Below are positions 22,492-30,908 of a stretch of DNA of 64,000 nt, piece after piece. Below the pieces are notes generated by a model, which saw nothing but the letters and a program-made list of their open reading frames with translations, was not told the origin of the DNA and ran no database searches. The stretch lies in IMG/VR virus record IMGVR_UViG_3300036770_003657, positions 310,001 through 374,000 of that record, one strand, 5' to 3'. The first letter of the stretch is position 1, and each line of letters begins with the position of its first letter. The DNA comes from a virus. Made by a program: the position numbers and the translations under genes.

Positions 22492-23025
22492 ATGATCAGT
22501 ACAATAACTTTTAGAAATAATGTAAACAATTTTTGGTATAACTGGTGTGACTGGATAGAGGATTATACTAGCCTAACCGGTACTAGCAGTGATACCAGTG
22601 AGTTATATTGGAAAATTACAAGAAGCATACAGGATTTTTATGATCCAGTTAAATCAGCCTATGGAAAAATGGCAGCAGAAAATGTTTGCCGGTACCTACT
22701 AGGAATGTTTGAAGGGCTAGTTCAGGCCAAAACATTAATTGAGAATAACGTAGATCCACAGGTAATAACAGACAGAGTGGCACCTAATGTAGTAGGTGGG
22801 TTAGTTACCACCTTAAGTAGTCTTAATTCAGATTGGACCAGTGAAGTACTAACTCCTGTGTTTGTCAATATTTGGACTGCTTGGCTGGAGCATTGTACTG
22901 CTACACTGGCCAGTGATATGACAGCAGCAGATGCCGCTGAATCTAAGGCACTAATTAATTCATTAGCATTTGCCGATGCATTTGTTAATGGAACAATAAA
23001 ACAGTACAACCCAATCTTTTTTTAA
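22492..23025 (+). CDS. Helical phage protein, probably virion-associated
   Basis: 177 residues, ATG after AAAGGATG. Hydrophobic, Ala/Thr/Trp-rich helices throughout (NNFWYNWCDWIEDYTSL, VFVNIWTAWLEHC) with no membrane segment or signal. It sits within the decoration-protein cluster, so a structural role is plausible; family not recognised. Confidence 0.6.
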   Translation: MISTITFRNNVNNFWYNWCDWIEDYTSLTGTSSDTSELYWKITRSIQDFYDPVKSAYGKMAAENVCRYLLGMFEGLVQAKTLIENNVDPQVITDRVAPNVVGGLVTTLSSLNSDWTSEVLTPVFVNIWTAWLEHCTATLASDMTAADAAESKALINSLAFADAFVNGTIKQYNPIFF

Positions 23026-23038
23026 TAAGGAAATAAAA

Positions 23039-23158
23039 ATGTCAAATGAATGTGATCCAATTAGCCCACCACCCCCACCAACTCCAGTGTGTGAACCCCC
23101 ACCTCCGCCACCAGAGGAAACACCACCAGTTCCAGAACCTACCCCACAACCCAATTAA
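23039..23158 (+). CDS. Very proline-rich small protein
   Basis: 39 residues, ATG at 23039, ribosome site AAGGAAAT. More than half Pro, with runs of five and six, plus several Glu and two Cys. It would form polyproline II helices, perhaps a spacer or adhesive element. Similar Pro-rich mini-proteins are easily missed by gene callers, but start, ribosome site and spacing to the next gene all fit. Confidence 0.6.
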   Translation: MSNECDPISPPPPPTPVCEPPPPPPEETPPVPEPTPQPN

Positions 23159-23175
23159 ATTTTTAAGGAGCGAAG

Positions 23176-23805
23176 ATGAGTTATTTGAGCGAAGGCACTA
23201 GTAAAACCGACTACGGCGTAGTTAAAGTTGGTAATTTTATTAATGTAGATGAAGGTATAGTTAGCTTAGAACAGGATGTTAGTCCTAATGCTGATGTTAT
23301 TTTTAATAAAGTTGAAAGTATAGAAGTATACGATAGTGATGATCGTGTTGTTACTAGTGTTACTCTTAGCAGTGGTGACAATGGTATTGAAATTAACAGC
23401 AGTGTAACCACAGGGCCAACTACAAGTTTTACCATAAACAATACTGGTGTTAGAAGATTAACAGCAGGTCCTGGCATAGACCTAAGTGATAGTTCTGGTG
23501 AAATTGTAGTCAGTGCCACAGGTGCTGATCTGATCAGTGTATATGGTACAACCACAAGTTATACCGCTACAGCAGATGATGAATATATAGGTGTTAGTAG
23601 TGCCAGTGCTGTAACAATCACTCTACCTAATGCGGATCCAGGTAGAGTGTATTACATTAAAGATGAATATGGACAAGGCAGTGGAAAAATTACAATCCAA
23701 CCACAAGTTGGTACACTTATTGATAGGAAAAATAATTATATAATTAGTGTTCCTCATCAAAGTGTAGCCGTTGTGTATAGAGCAGGAGGTTGGTGGTTAA
23801 TCTAA
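23176..23805 (+). CDS. Beta-structured decoration or fibre protein
   Basis: 209 residues, ribosome site AAGGAGCGA. The N-terminus resembles small fibre domains (TDYGVVKVGNFINVDEGIVSL), the middle is beta-rich (GNGIEINSS, RRLTAGPGIDLSD), and the last 85 residues (DDEYIGVSS to YRAGGWWLI) match the end of the collagen-like protein at 21583. This common C-terminal domain probably attaches or trimerises. Its end overlaps the convergent gene by four bases. Confidence 0.68.
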   Translation: MSYLSEGTSKTDYGVVKVGNFINVDEGIVSLEQDVSPNADVIFNKVESIEVYDSDDRVVTSVTLSSGDNGIEINSSVTTGPTTSFTINNTGVRRLTAGPGIDLSDSSGEIVVSATGADLISVYGTTTSYTATADDEYIGVSSASAVTITLPNADPGRVYYIKDEYGQGSGKITIQPQVGTLIDRKNNYIISVPHQSVAVVYRAGGWWLI

Positions 23806-24323
23806 ACCGCTTTACGTTCAGCGTCTTTGATAGCCAACCAAAGAAGGTCTTCAACCAATTGATTGAGGGTGACATCACGTTCGTGTGCCATCTTCATCAA
23901 TTGGAAGACTTCCTCATCACTGAGTTCTAATGGTACACTAACTTTATTGTCATAGTCCTCATTGGCCACAATCTTACGACTCTTTTCCAACCAATCTTCT
24001 TCTACTTCCAAATCAGTGTAGTCAATACCGTCCCAAGCCTGATTCATATAGTGTGAATTATGCTCACGAGCATAATCAAAATAAGCGGCCTTGTAGTGGG
24101 GATTGACTAAACGATAGGCACGCTCACGTTTATAGTCACAACTTTCTACCATATAGACTTCTTGGGTTAGGGTATCAAAAGTAATGTTCAAACTCCAACC
24201 ATCGGTCTCTCCATTCCAGGCACTGATCGAGTAGGCTCTGTCTCCAAAACAAGGCCAACCAAAATCACTACCTTCAGTGATACGATATTGACTTACTTCC
24301 ATAAATTGTTTAATAGTGATCAT
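23802..24323 (-). CDS. Conserved phage protein with possible ribbon-helix-helix C-terminus
   Basis: 173 residues from the ATG at 24321-24323 (GAGG upstream); a longer frame would cover the promoter. N-terminal 70 residues are an unrecognised alpha/beta domain (DFGWPCFGDRAYSISAWNG, CDYKRERAYRL). The C-terminal 45 residues (VSVPLELSDEEVFQLMKMAHE, then LNQLVEDLLWLAI) have strand-helix-helix character like ribbon-helix-helix DNA-binding proteins. Expressed from a promoter whose -35 lies in the porin terminator. Confidence 0.55.
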   Translation of the reverse strand: MITIKQFMEVSQYRITEGSDFGWPCFGDRAYSISAWNGETDGWSLNITFDTLTQEVYMVESCDYKRERAYRLVNPHYKAAYFDYAREHNSHYMNQAWDGIDYTDLEVEEDWLEKSRKIVANEDYDNKVSVPLELSDEEVFQLMKMAHERDVTLNQLVEDLLWLAIKDAERKAV

Positions 24324-24351
24324 ATTAGCCTCTACAGTTGTTAATGTGTGT

Positions 24352-24380
24352 ATTATACAGATAAAAAAAGGGACCGTCAA
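24352..24380 (-). promoter_or_regulatory. Sigma-70 promoter overlapping the porin terminator
   Basis: TTGACG, 17-bp spacer, TATAAT on the minus strand. The -35 is in the loop of the porin terminator hairpin and the spacer contains its T-run. Confidence 0.65.
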
Positions 24381-24393
24381 GTCCCTTTTTAAC
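24361..24393 (-). terminator. Rho-independent terminator of the porin gene
   Basis: AAAAAGGGAC-TTGACG-GTCCCTTTTTTT on the minus strand, immediately after the porin stop. Confidence 0.85.
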
Positions 24394-24406
24394 CATTTCT
24401 AACGGA

Positions 24407-25282
24407 TTAGAAACGATGTACTAGACCAATACCAAATTGGCTTTGATCTGCTGCATTTACCTTGCTGTCTACATTACGATATGCTACTACTAAGTCAGTA
24501 CGCTTGCTCAAATGATAGTCTGCACCAATAGCGTATGCGTCTACATCACGATTGGTACGACCATAACTGGCCTTTAATGTTACTGGACCACTGGTACGTG
24601 CAACACCAACTAGATCACCTTTATGTGCATAAGCACCCTTGTTATCACTATGGCTGTAGGTCACACTAAATCCAGCAACTTTAGTGGCTGCTGTCAATAC
24701 TGTGCTTTCCTCACTGCCTGCATCATAACGTGCTACTGCTGCCTGTACGGGACCAACACGACCACTGCCACTAACTACAGTGATTTCCTGTGCTAGGCCT
24801 TGTGTTTGAGTTAGCCCAAGGTTAATACCTTTAACTGGGGTAACTGTTAGATGTACGGCATCACTGACACGTAGTCCACGTAGGTTGTGAACATCACCAA
24901 CTAGTGAACCATATACTGCACCGAATACATCACTGTCTGCGATAGTATTGAATAAGCCGTGTGTGGCACGACCAAGGCTAACACCAGCAAAGTTATTGGC
25001 TACACCAACAGTCATTTGACGATCTCCTAGGCGTGTGCCTGGTGTACCAAATGTGTTGTCGCCAATGCTGGTTTCTACAACTGCTGTAGCAGTTAAGGCA
25101 CCAACCTTTTCTTTGGCTGTAATGTTAAGATTGTTTGTGGGCTCTGTTGCTGCGGCAGTAGTTGAACGTGATCCAACTTCTACGTTTTGTACATATGCAC
25201 CAACTTTACCACCTAATGTTACCTGTGCTTGTGCTGCACCGGCAACGGCCATCAACGCTACTGCAAGAATAGTTTTCTTCAT
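24407..25282 (-). CDS. Outer-membrane porin, betaproteobacterial type
   Basis: 291 residues. A classic signal peptide (MKKTILAVALMAVAGAAQAQ, cleavage near AQA-QV) is followed by VTLGGKVGAYVQNVE, repeated amphipathic strands, RTNRDVDAYAIGADYHLSKRTDLVVAYR near the end and a terminal Phe after GIGLVH, the BAM recognition signal. This is the gram-negative porin-4 pattern of Burkholderiales; at about 270 mature residues it is short for that family (usually 330-370). Ribosome site AAAGGA. It sits directly behind a secreted-protein gene. Probably a cargo gene changing host permeability or masking receptors. Confidence 0.82.
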   Translation of the reverse strand: MKKTILAVALMAVAGAAQAQVTLGGKVGAYVQNVEVGSRSTTAAATEPTNNLNITAKEKVGALTATAVVETSIGDNTFGTPGTRLGDRQMTVGVANNFAGVSLGRATHGLFNTIADSDVFGAVYGSLVGDVHNLRGLRVSDAVHLTVTPVKGINLGLTQTQGLAQEITVVSGSGRVGPVQAAVARYDAGSEESTVLTAATKVAGFSVTYSHSDNKGAYAHKGDLVGVARTSGPVTLKASYGRTNRDVDAYAIGADYHLSKRTDLVVAYRNVDSKVNAADQSQFGIGLVHRF

Positions 25283-25308
25283 AAATTTTCCTTTAAAAAA
25301 GTTTCTAA

Positions 25309-26220
25309 TTAACCACCAAATGGTACGTATTCTACACCTGTGGTTTGGAGGCCTACTAAGTTGATTTGATCAAGTAGTTCTTCTCTATTAGCGGCAACCA
25401 TTAATACATCAGCCTGGCTATATCCATACTTTTCAATTACCTCTACTACTGCGGCAATCTCATCATATGTGCCTTCACGTTCAAATGTATTTTGCCAAAC
25501 ATGTTTAGCAAATATAACATTGCTTGATCCACCAGCATCTTCTAAATATTCATCACTGGTTAGAATTTTGGCTGCGATGTCTTCAATACTCCATCCCATT
25601 TGCTCTCTTAAGTACATGCCAGCACCAATATATTCTGGTGTAACATCACCATCTCCAAGAGCAGCGGTCATTAGAGCAATAATTTTACCCAAGTCACTAT
25701 CAACGGTGTCAAATGCTAGATGTTTGTCATCAAATGCTACACGTTCATGATCATGTAGGGTAAAGGTTAAATTAGTGGCAAGATCGCTGGTTGCAATAAT
25801 GTCACCATCAAGATAAGTCAGTGTGTAGTCTGTGCTATCGCCAGTAAAGGTATATGTGTCAATGTCTAATTCATCACCTTCAACATCAACTAGGATGTCA
25901 ATAACCCCATCACCTTTACGACCAGTACCTACAGTACCAAAGGTAGCAATTTTGCCACCCAAACCAACTGTGCCAACTGTTACGATTAAGTTGTTGTCTG
26001 GTGCTACTCCACCTAAATTTGTACCAGCGATAGTAATAGTATCACCTGCTACATAATCAGAGCCTTGACTGGCAGTATCCAATGTAACTGCATATGCCCC
26101 GTTAGTTTTAATAACATCAAACTCGGCACCTGTTCCAGCACCGCCACCACCAATCACTCCTGATACATTTTGGTAGGTTTCATTTATTGCTTTATCTGTC
26201 ACTGTAATTCTTACTGTCAT
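25309..26220 (-). CDS. Secreted/S-layer-like protein with DUF4214-type C-terminus
   Basis: 303 residues. No N-terminal signal peptide. The N-terminal half is Gly/Asp-rich beta repeat (GSDYVAGDTITIAGTNLGG, YLDGDIIATSDLATN); HERVAFDDKHLAFD is the motif that precedes DUF4214 in type-I-secreted RTX-like proteins. The C-terminus (FAKHVWQNTFEREGTYDEIAAV to VLMVAANREELLDQI) resembles DUF4214. Either a virion protein or a surface protein exported by the host's type I system. It precedes the porin by 26 bases, probably one operon. Confidence 0.6.
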   Translation of the reverse strand: MTVRITVTDKAINETYQNVSGVIGGGGAGTGAEFDVIKTNGAYAVTLDTASQGSDYVAGDTITIAGTNLGGVAPDNNLIVTVGTVGLGGKIATFGTVGTGRKGDGVIDILVDVEGDELDIDTYTFTGDSTDYTLTYLDGDIIATSDLATNLTFTLHDHERVAFDDKHLAFDTVDSDLGKIIALMTAALGDGDVTPEYIGAGMYLREQMGWSIEDIAAKILTSDEYLEDAGGSSNVIFAKHVWQNTFEREGTYDEIAAVVEVIEKYGYSQADVLMVAANREELLDQINLVGLQTTGVEYVPFGG

Positions 26221-26321
26221 ATTATTTTCCTTTCTGTGGGCTGTTACGCCTCTCTGTGTTTAATATATAGCAAACTAGGATAAAAAAGCAAGTAAAATGG
26301 CTAGATTTTAGTCATTAACTG

Positions 26322-26939
26322 CTAGTTTATTAGGCTATTCTTAATATCTTCAACGGTCCACAACGCCATACTCTTATCGTATGCGTCGCCCACTAAACCC
26401 TCATTTATAATGAATAATGGCTTAGGCAAGTTAAATGGCTCCGCCTCAAGATTCAATGCTCGCCACTTTCCCATTTCTATATCATTATTATTTACATGGT
26501 CTGGGAATGTGGTCATCAATACGTATTTACAATCGCTAAGACATATATTGTATAGGCTTTTGAATACTAGATCATTGGGGAAATGTACTAAACAATCCCT
26601 TATTAATACTAGGTCAGCATATGGTAGTTCACTATCTATTAAGTCTAATTCAATGAATTCTTTTTCTGGATATTTTATACGATTGTCCTTAATAATCTCA
26701 GTGACTAAATCGGCTCCAGTATAATCTATACCTGCAAGGTCAACAATCTTCATCCAATTAAAATCACCGCATGGTATATCCAATACACTGGTAATATTAA
26801 ATTGTTTGAAAAGTACAGGTAGTTGATCGGCCAGTTTACGTGTTTTTACTATGCTAGATCCTGTACCGCTACGACTTTCCTGATCACGCCAATAATTTGT
26901 ATTGTAGATATCTAAAAATATATCTGTATAATTCTTCAT
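26322..26939 (-). CDS. Class I SAM-dependent methyltransferase
   Basis: 205 residues. Motif I VLDIPCGDFNWMK (about 53-65), YTGADLVTEII, EFIELDLIDSELPYADLVLIRDCLVH and MTTFPDHVNN follow the methyltransferase-11/25 layout that is widespread in marine phages. No accessory domain. Neighbours give no hint to the substrate; TYW-like small-molecule or sugar methylation is possible. Confidence 0.72.
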   Translation of the reverse strand: MKNYTDIFLDIYNTNYWRDQESRSGTGSSIVKTRKLADQLPVLFKQFNITSVLDIPCGDFNWMKIVDLAGIDYTGADLVTEIIKDNRIKYPEKEFIELDLIDSELPYADLVLIRDCLVHFPNDLVFKSLYNICLSDCKYVLMTTFPDHVNNNDIEMGKWRALNLEAEPFNLPKPLFIINEGLVGDAYDKSMALWTVEDIKNSLIN

Positions 26940-26958
26940 AAAATTACTTATACTAGTT

Positions 26959-27063
26959 CTAACCTGTTACAATCTTTTTTAACACACCAAAAATAATACC
27001 GATCATTGGTATGATCAATAGACTGAATCCAAATAATGCAATTAATCCTAATAAATATTTCAT
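26959..27063 (-). CDS. Possible single-membrane-span microprotein
   Basis: 34 residues, ATG at 27061-27063; one hydrophobic helix (LLGLIALFGFSLLIIPMIGII) followed by Lys-Lys. The clean membrane-peptide composition argues for a real gene, but there is no ribosome site. Confidence 0.35.
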   Translation of the reverse strand: MKYLLGLIALFGFSLLIIPMIGIIFGVLKKIVTG

Positions 27064-27075
27064 AAATAATTATAC

Positions 27076-27642
27076 ATGATTCTACAGATATTCACACAGA
27101 TTAATCGGCCCAATTTAGCCGATTCTTATAGTATTTGGATACCTTGCTTACGCACTGAGCCTGTAGAAATTTGTCCTATACAAACCACAAACATATTTAT
27201 TACTCATATTAATGCTGTAGAATACTGTAATCAAGACCTACACGACTATAAAATATATTGTATCGGACCCATTACTGAAGGTAGACTACGTGACAGAGGA
27301 TATAATGTACATAGACTAGCAGATAAGGCCAGTGATGTAGCACTACCCGATGAACCTATAACTTGGCTACACGGGGATACTTATAGTAGAGATTTTAGCA
27401 GCAATCATAATGTGACTAGTCTACAGGATTACACTACCGTAGTGGATGAGGAAGCTATAGATAGATTAATATATTTAGAGTATAAATTTTTACACATTTA
27501 CAGCCCTAAAGTATTACGTGCCTACGAGAGCAGAAATCCTGAGCGTAAAATTCATTTATACTATACAGATAGCTGCATACCTAATCCAGACTTATATGCT
27601 AGTATTACACGCTTTTATCCGGGTACTGATAAATACACTTAA
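27076..27642 (+). CDS. Uroporphyrinogen-III synthase (HemD)-like protein
   Basis: 188 residues. The segment TNIFITHINAVEYC followed by YKIYCIGPITEGRLRDRGYNVHRL recalls the HemD fold: a strand with (S/H)-x-NAV, then the strand with the CxG..T..L...G turn. HemD closes the linear tetrapyrrole hydroxymethylbilane; its sequence is poorly conserved, so the match is suggestive only. The length is shorter than the usual 240. TAATAAATA and CATAAATA elements lie upstream. If right, it fits the heme oxygenase/bilin genes 3 kb away. Confidence 0.42.
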   Translation: MILQIFTQINRPNLADSYSIWIPCLRTEPVEICPIQTTNIFITHINAVEYCNQDLHDYKIYCIGPITEGRLRDRGYNVHRLADKASDVALPDEPITWLHGDTYSRDFSSNHNVTSLQDYTTVVDEEAIDRLIYLEYKFLHIYSPKVLRAYESRNPERKIHLYYTDSCIPNPDLYASITRFYPGTDKYT

Positions 27643-27736
27643 CATACCCTAGGACCGTTAGGGTTATGTGGCTTACCCCAAGCCTCAGTAAAGGACTCGC
27701 TACCCTTTTACTGTAAATGGGGCCTACAAGGAGCAC
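27643..27736 (+). promoter_or_regulatory. Structured leader before the 27739 gene
   Basis: Stem CATA-CCCTA/TAGGGTTATG (one bulge) at 27643-27667, then CAGTAAA/TTTACTG inside CCCC/GGGG at about 27676-27722, then AAGGAGC before the ATG. Such a compact double hairpin suggests a regulatory or stabilising leader; no known riboswitch recognised. Confidence 0.45.
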
Positions 27737-27738
27737 AA

Positions 27739-28047
27739 ATGAAAATACTACTAGCGGCCCTACTCTTGATACCCGCAGTGGTATCTGCTCAACAGATCAA
27801 GCCGGTCAATAAAGTTGTTAACTGTGGCGATGCAAAATTAATAATTGGTGAACTACGCAAGGTAAAAGAAGATCCTGTATGGGTTGGTGACGTAGATGAC
27901 AATACCAACAGTCGTATGAGTCTATGGATTAGTAAAGAAAATAATACTTGGACTTTACTACAGAATAATGACAAAATAGCCTGTGTTATAGACTATGGTA
28001 ATAAGAATGTGTTTAGTTCAGAGTTGTTTGGCGGCAAAGGGGTTTAG
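27739..28047 (+). CDS. Small secreted protein
   Basis: 102 residues. Signal peptide MKILLAALLLIPAVVSA with cleavage before QQ, then a beta-rich domain with two Cys (NCGDAK, IACVIDYG), the pattern VWVGDVDDNTNSRMSLWISKENNTWTLLQ. Similar short periplasmic proteins are common in aquatic phages, with unknown function. The strong ribosome site AAGGAGC stands after a structured leader. Confidence 0.65.
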   Translation: MKILLAALLLIPAVVSAQQIKPVNKVVNCGDAKLIIGELRKVKEDPVWVGDVDDNTNSRMSLWISKENNTWTLLQNNDKIACVIDYGNKNVFSSELFGGKGV

Positions 28048-28135
28048 TATAGTCACTACTAATACCCATTATTAAAAATGGAAAAAACCATAGCAGTATA
28101 AAATTTTTAACTATTTCATCAAACATTGTAATCAT
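28013..28135 (-). CDS. Small membrane protein coupled to the 28135 gene
   Basis: 40 residues, ATG at 28133-28135 overlapping the upstream stop (TAATG), with a good AAGGAG eight bases before it. One hydrophobic segment (FILLWFFPFLIMGI). It overlaps the convergent secreted-protein gene by 35 bases. Function unknown. Confidence 0.5.
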   Translation of the reverse strand: MITMFDEIVKNFILLWFFPFLIMGISSDYTKPLCRQTTLN

Positions 28136-29676
28136 TATACTGCTCCTTGAGGTTGTGTTGTAGTAATAGGTTGTGGAGCTACTGGTTGTGGAGCTATAGG
28201 TTGATTTGAAGTTACAGATCCAGGAATTCTAGTGCTTTGACCTTTTGTTAATTTTGGTTTAAGTTGAGGAATACGTCTTTCTAATTCATCTATTATGTCT
28301 TTTGTAGGAAGTTTTTCAACAATAATAAGTTTCATTGTTGTGTCAATAATCTTATGTAAAATCCTTTCATTATTGATATTCCTTAATTTAGCTAACTTTT
28401 GAGCCCAAGGAATAAGTTTTTCTACAAAATCGTCACTCTGTATATCTTTTGGCTTCTTAGCAAACTTACCTAATTCTTTGGCACTAACTTCACCGCCGAA
28501 TGTTGTCGGCTGTACATAGATTTGTGGATACGCGGTTCTACCAGGATCATTTACCCCAGTCAAATAGATACTGTCTGCATGGAATCTTAATCCTTGGCTT
28601 ATTAGATCTTCTGCACTATTATACCAAATTAAATTCCTATCATAAAGGTTGACAAATAGTACACCATCATCATGTTTAAGTGCCATATAGTTGTTAAAAC
28701 TGGCCTGTGAATAGGCTTGTTTAGCTGCCCCTAGATCTCCATCTTGTATGGTCAATAAAATTTCTTTTATATTTCTTTTTAATCTAGCAGTATATTCTTT
28801 TCTTTCTGTTTGAGCGTTACCAAATATTTTTTCAACAACACTTTTTAATTTCTGCATAAAAGTACTTTGAATTTCACCAGTAACATTTTGATGAAACTCT
28901 ATAGCCTGTGTAAGACTTAGCCCTGATTTAGTTAATTGAAGTTTAAAACCTTTTCTATTTTTATAAGGTCCAGTACCTCGTACAAAGTCATTTAAATCAC
29001 GAGCAGCAGGATCCCAACCTTCAATTGGCCTAACTTCCTGATCTCCAAAACGAGCTGATGCTTTACTGGATTTTTCCTTGCCAGTTTCAGGATCTACAGT
29101 GGTGGTCATACTGGCTGTTTTTACTTCAACTTGCCACATCCTACCATTCCATTCTGCTTTAAGGTCACCCTTACCATCATTAGGTTTGTTTATAGTTTTA
29201 CTAAAAACATTTAGGGCAAATTCGCCTTTACCATGTCCCAATGTAGCTACATTCATTAGAGTATCCACTAACTCAGTGGTGATTGGGTTAGATCCGTAAG
29301 TATTAAAAACTTCTTCAAAGGAAACAGACTCACCTGAAAATAAAGCGTCTTTGTTTACAATTTTATCCTGTTTCCATAAACTAAACAGTTGATTACGTTC
29401 TTCAGGAGTGCCATCTATGCTAAGAATATATCTTGTCAGATCTTTTTGTACTGCATTGACTGCAGGGTCATTAATACTTTGTAGGTCCTTTGCAATTAAG
29501 CCTTTTCTTCCACCAGCATTTACATCACGTAATAAATCCTCAATCTCTCTTAAGGTTTTAATAGTGGCATCATCAGAAGGAAGGATTTTGATTTGGCTCG
29601 CAATCTTCTCCTTCCAATTATCCACAGCATCAGCTGCCATTTCAGCCAATAGTAATCTAAATTCTTTATATCGCAT
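28135..29676 (-). CDS. Large phage protein with PD-(D/E)XK-like centre
   Basis: 513 residues. The central part GKGEFALNVFS...GDLKAEWNGRMWQVEVKTAS places an acidic residue and an E-x-K at a spacing typical of restriction-endonuclease-like folds (D...ExK). The N-terminus resembles other phage proteins starting with a short basic-acidic helix (MRYKEFRLLLAEM). The C-terminal 40 residues are Pro/Gln-rich. A nuclease or DNA-end binding role is possible. It is 10 bases after the bilin reductase gene, so probably the same operon. Confidence 0.5.
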   Translation of the reverse strand: MRYKEFRLLLAEMAADAVDNWKEKIASQIKILPSDDATIKTLREIEDLLRDVNAGGRKGLIAKDLQSINDPAVNAVQKDLTRYILSIDGTPEERNQLFSLWKQDKIVNKDALFSGESVSFEEVFNTYGSNPITTELVDTLMNVATLGHGKGEFALNVFSKTINKPNDGKGDLKAEWNGRMWQVEVKTASMTTTVDPETGKEKSSKASARFGDQEVRPIEGWDPAARDLNDFVRGTGPYKNRKGFKLQLTKSGLSLTQAIEFHQNVTGEIQSTFMQKLKSVVEKIFGNAQTERKEYTARLKRNIKEILLTIQDGDLGAAKQAYSQASFNNYMALKHDDGVLFVNLYDRNLIWYNSAEDLISQGLRFHADSIYLTGVNDPGRTAYPQIYVQPTTFGGEVSAKELGKFAKKPKDIQSDDFVEKLIPWAQKLAKLRNINNERILHKIIDTTMKLIIVEKLPTKDIIDELERRIPQLKPKLTKGQSTRIPGSVTSNQPIAPQPVAPQPITTTQPQGAV

Positions 29677-29686
29677 AGTTAAGTAT

Positions 29687-30370
29687 TTACCTTAACTCTG
29701 GAAACAAACACTCCTGTATGAATATACGTACATCTTCCTCATTCAATCCCAAACTGGTCATTACCTTAGGCGTATGTGGGTTCATCTTTTGGTTCTGTGC
29801 GTAAAAATTCTGTTGTTCGCTAGTATTAAGTACAGTGTTATTAGTTTCACCTACTGTGCTTAAGTAATGATCTACACCCTTGCGAGCCATTTCAAAGATT
29901 TGATCTAGTTCGTGTTCGTCCTGTACATTACCTGCTGCCACCATGCTCTTGCTGAATATACGGGTAGCCCAATCTGGTAGTGCTCTTTCCTTACGCCATT
30001 CCATCTTACTTACTTCGTTGGCAAACCATTCACACATAGGATGATTAGCATCCCCTGTAGGACTATAATCATAAAAACAGCCGGTAATTTTATTCTTACC
30101 GGCTATAACATCAAATCCAAAGATTGGGGCAGGGTTGTGTGTATGTGGAAATACGCAACAATGCATCATCCACAATCCCTTTTTCTCTCTAGCATCTACA
30201 ACATCTACGTGAGCCCTACGATATGCTTCACTGGTCCAAACACGGTTTACCCATCCTGGTTGATTAAACCTATCCATACCTGGTTCAAATGCTTCAGTAC
30301 CAGTGCGTTCAAAACTTTGCTCTAATAGGTGTTGTACATTAATTAGAGCGTCCCAAACTTTACTCTCCAT
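29687..30370 (-). CDS. pcyX: Ferredoxin-dependent bilin reductase, PcyX/PebS-like
   Basis: 227 residues. The family signature is clear: WMMHCCVFPHTHNPAPIFGFDVIAGKNKITGCFYDYSPT (P-x-P-I-F-G-F-D, then the DxSP turn), with the substrate-side Asp in FGFD, and a helical C-terminus. These enzymes reduce biliverdin using ferredoxin. It overlaps the heme oxygenase gene by 11 bases, so both are made together. The symbol reflects my view that this is closest to the non-cyanobacterial phage type; PebS or PcyA type cannot be excluded by eye. Confidence 0.78.
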   Translation of the reverse strand: MESKVWDALINVQHLLEQSFERTGTEAFEPGMDRFNQPGWVNRVWTSEAYRRAHVDVVDAREKKGLWMMHCCVFPHTHNPAPIFGFDVIAGKNKITGCFYDYSPTGDANHPMCEWFANEVSKMEWRKERALPDWATRIFSKSMVAAGNVQDEHELDQIFEMARKGVDHYLSTVGETNNTVLNTSEQQNFYAQNQKMNPHTPKVMTSLGLNEEDVRIFIQECLFPELR

Positions 30371-30908
30371 TGTACAAATCCCTCATCATCTTAATGGCCC
30401 ATTCAAAGGCCACACGAGCCTCATCACCTAACTCATCTGTGAGTTCGGCTCTGATTGCTACTTTAAGTTGATCAGGATTAGTAAACTCATAGAACTTGCC
30501 ACTGCTAATGTGTGCTACTTGTTTCTTAATAATTAAGCCACCATTTAGGTCACCCATATGACGACAATACAAATGTGCCTTAAGTAAATGTCTACGTTCT
30601 AGGTCATTGGTTAGCTGGACCAAATAGTCATGATAGGCTAGGGTCTGTGGTAGCCAAACAAACTTGTGCTCTGGCCCAGCTAATTCCATAAAATCTTGAT
30701 ATATTGCTGGTAAACGCTCAATACCCTGTATGTTAGCAAAGTGTCCTAACATACGATTACCAAATTCAATTGGTCCGTATATGGGCAATAATTGGTATAG
30801 ATAATTTGCGTAATCTTCCTTACTAATTTTACCACTTAGTAATAGTTTAGCAAATTTAGTTGTTTCCGCCTCGTGATGTAAATCCTTAGTAATCTCTCTT
30901 AAACTCAT
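30360..30908 (-). CDS. hemO: Heme oxygenase (HO-1 type)
   Basis: 182 residues. Proximal His H11 in LHHEAE, the distal helix HMGDLNGG (118-124) equivalent to the LGDLSGG of the family, and the helical layout identify HO. It opens heme to biliverdin, Fe2+ and CO with electrons from ferredoxin; the next enzyme in the operon uses the biliverdin. Its start overlaps the clpS stop (ATGA). Slightly short (family about 200-240) but complete. Confidence 0.85.
   Translation of the reverse strand: MSLREITKDLHHEAETTKFAKLLLSGKISKEDYANYLYQLLPIYGPIEFGNRMLGHFANIQGIERLPAIYQDFMELAGPEHKFVWLPQTLAYHDYLVQLTNDLERRHLLKAHLYCRHMGDLNGGLIIKKQVAHISSGKFYEFTNPDQLKVAIRAELTDELGDEARVAFEWAIKMMRDLYNGE

Noticed and set aside
23802-24380. 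Longer start of the 23802 gene at 24380
   Set aside because: It would include the promoter and terminator hairpin; the ATG at 24323 has GAGG and fits.
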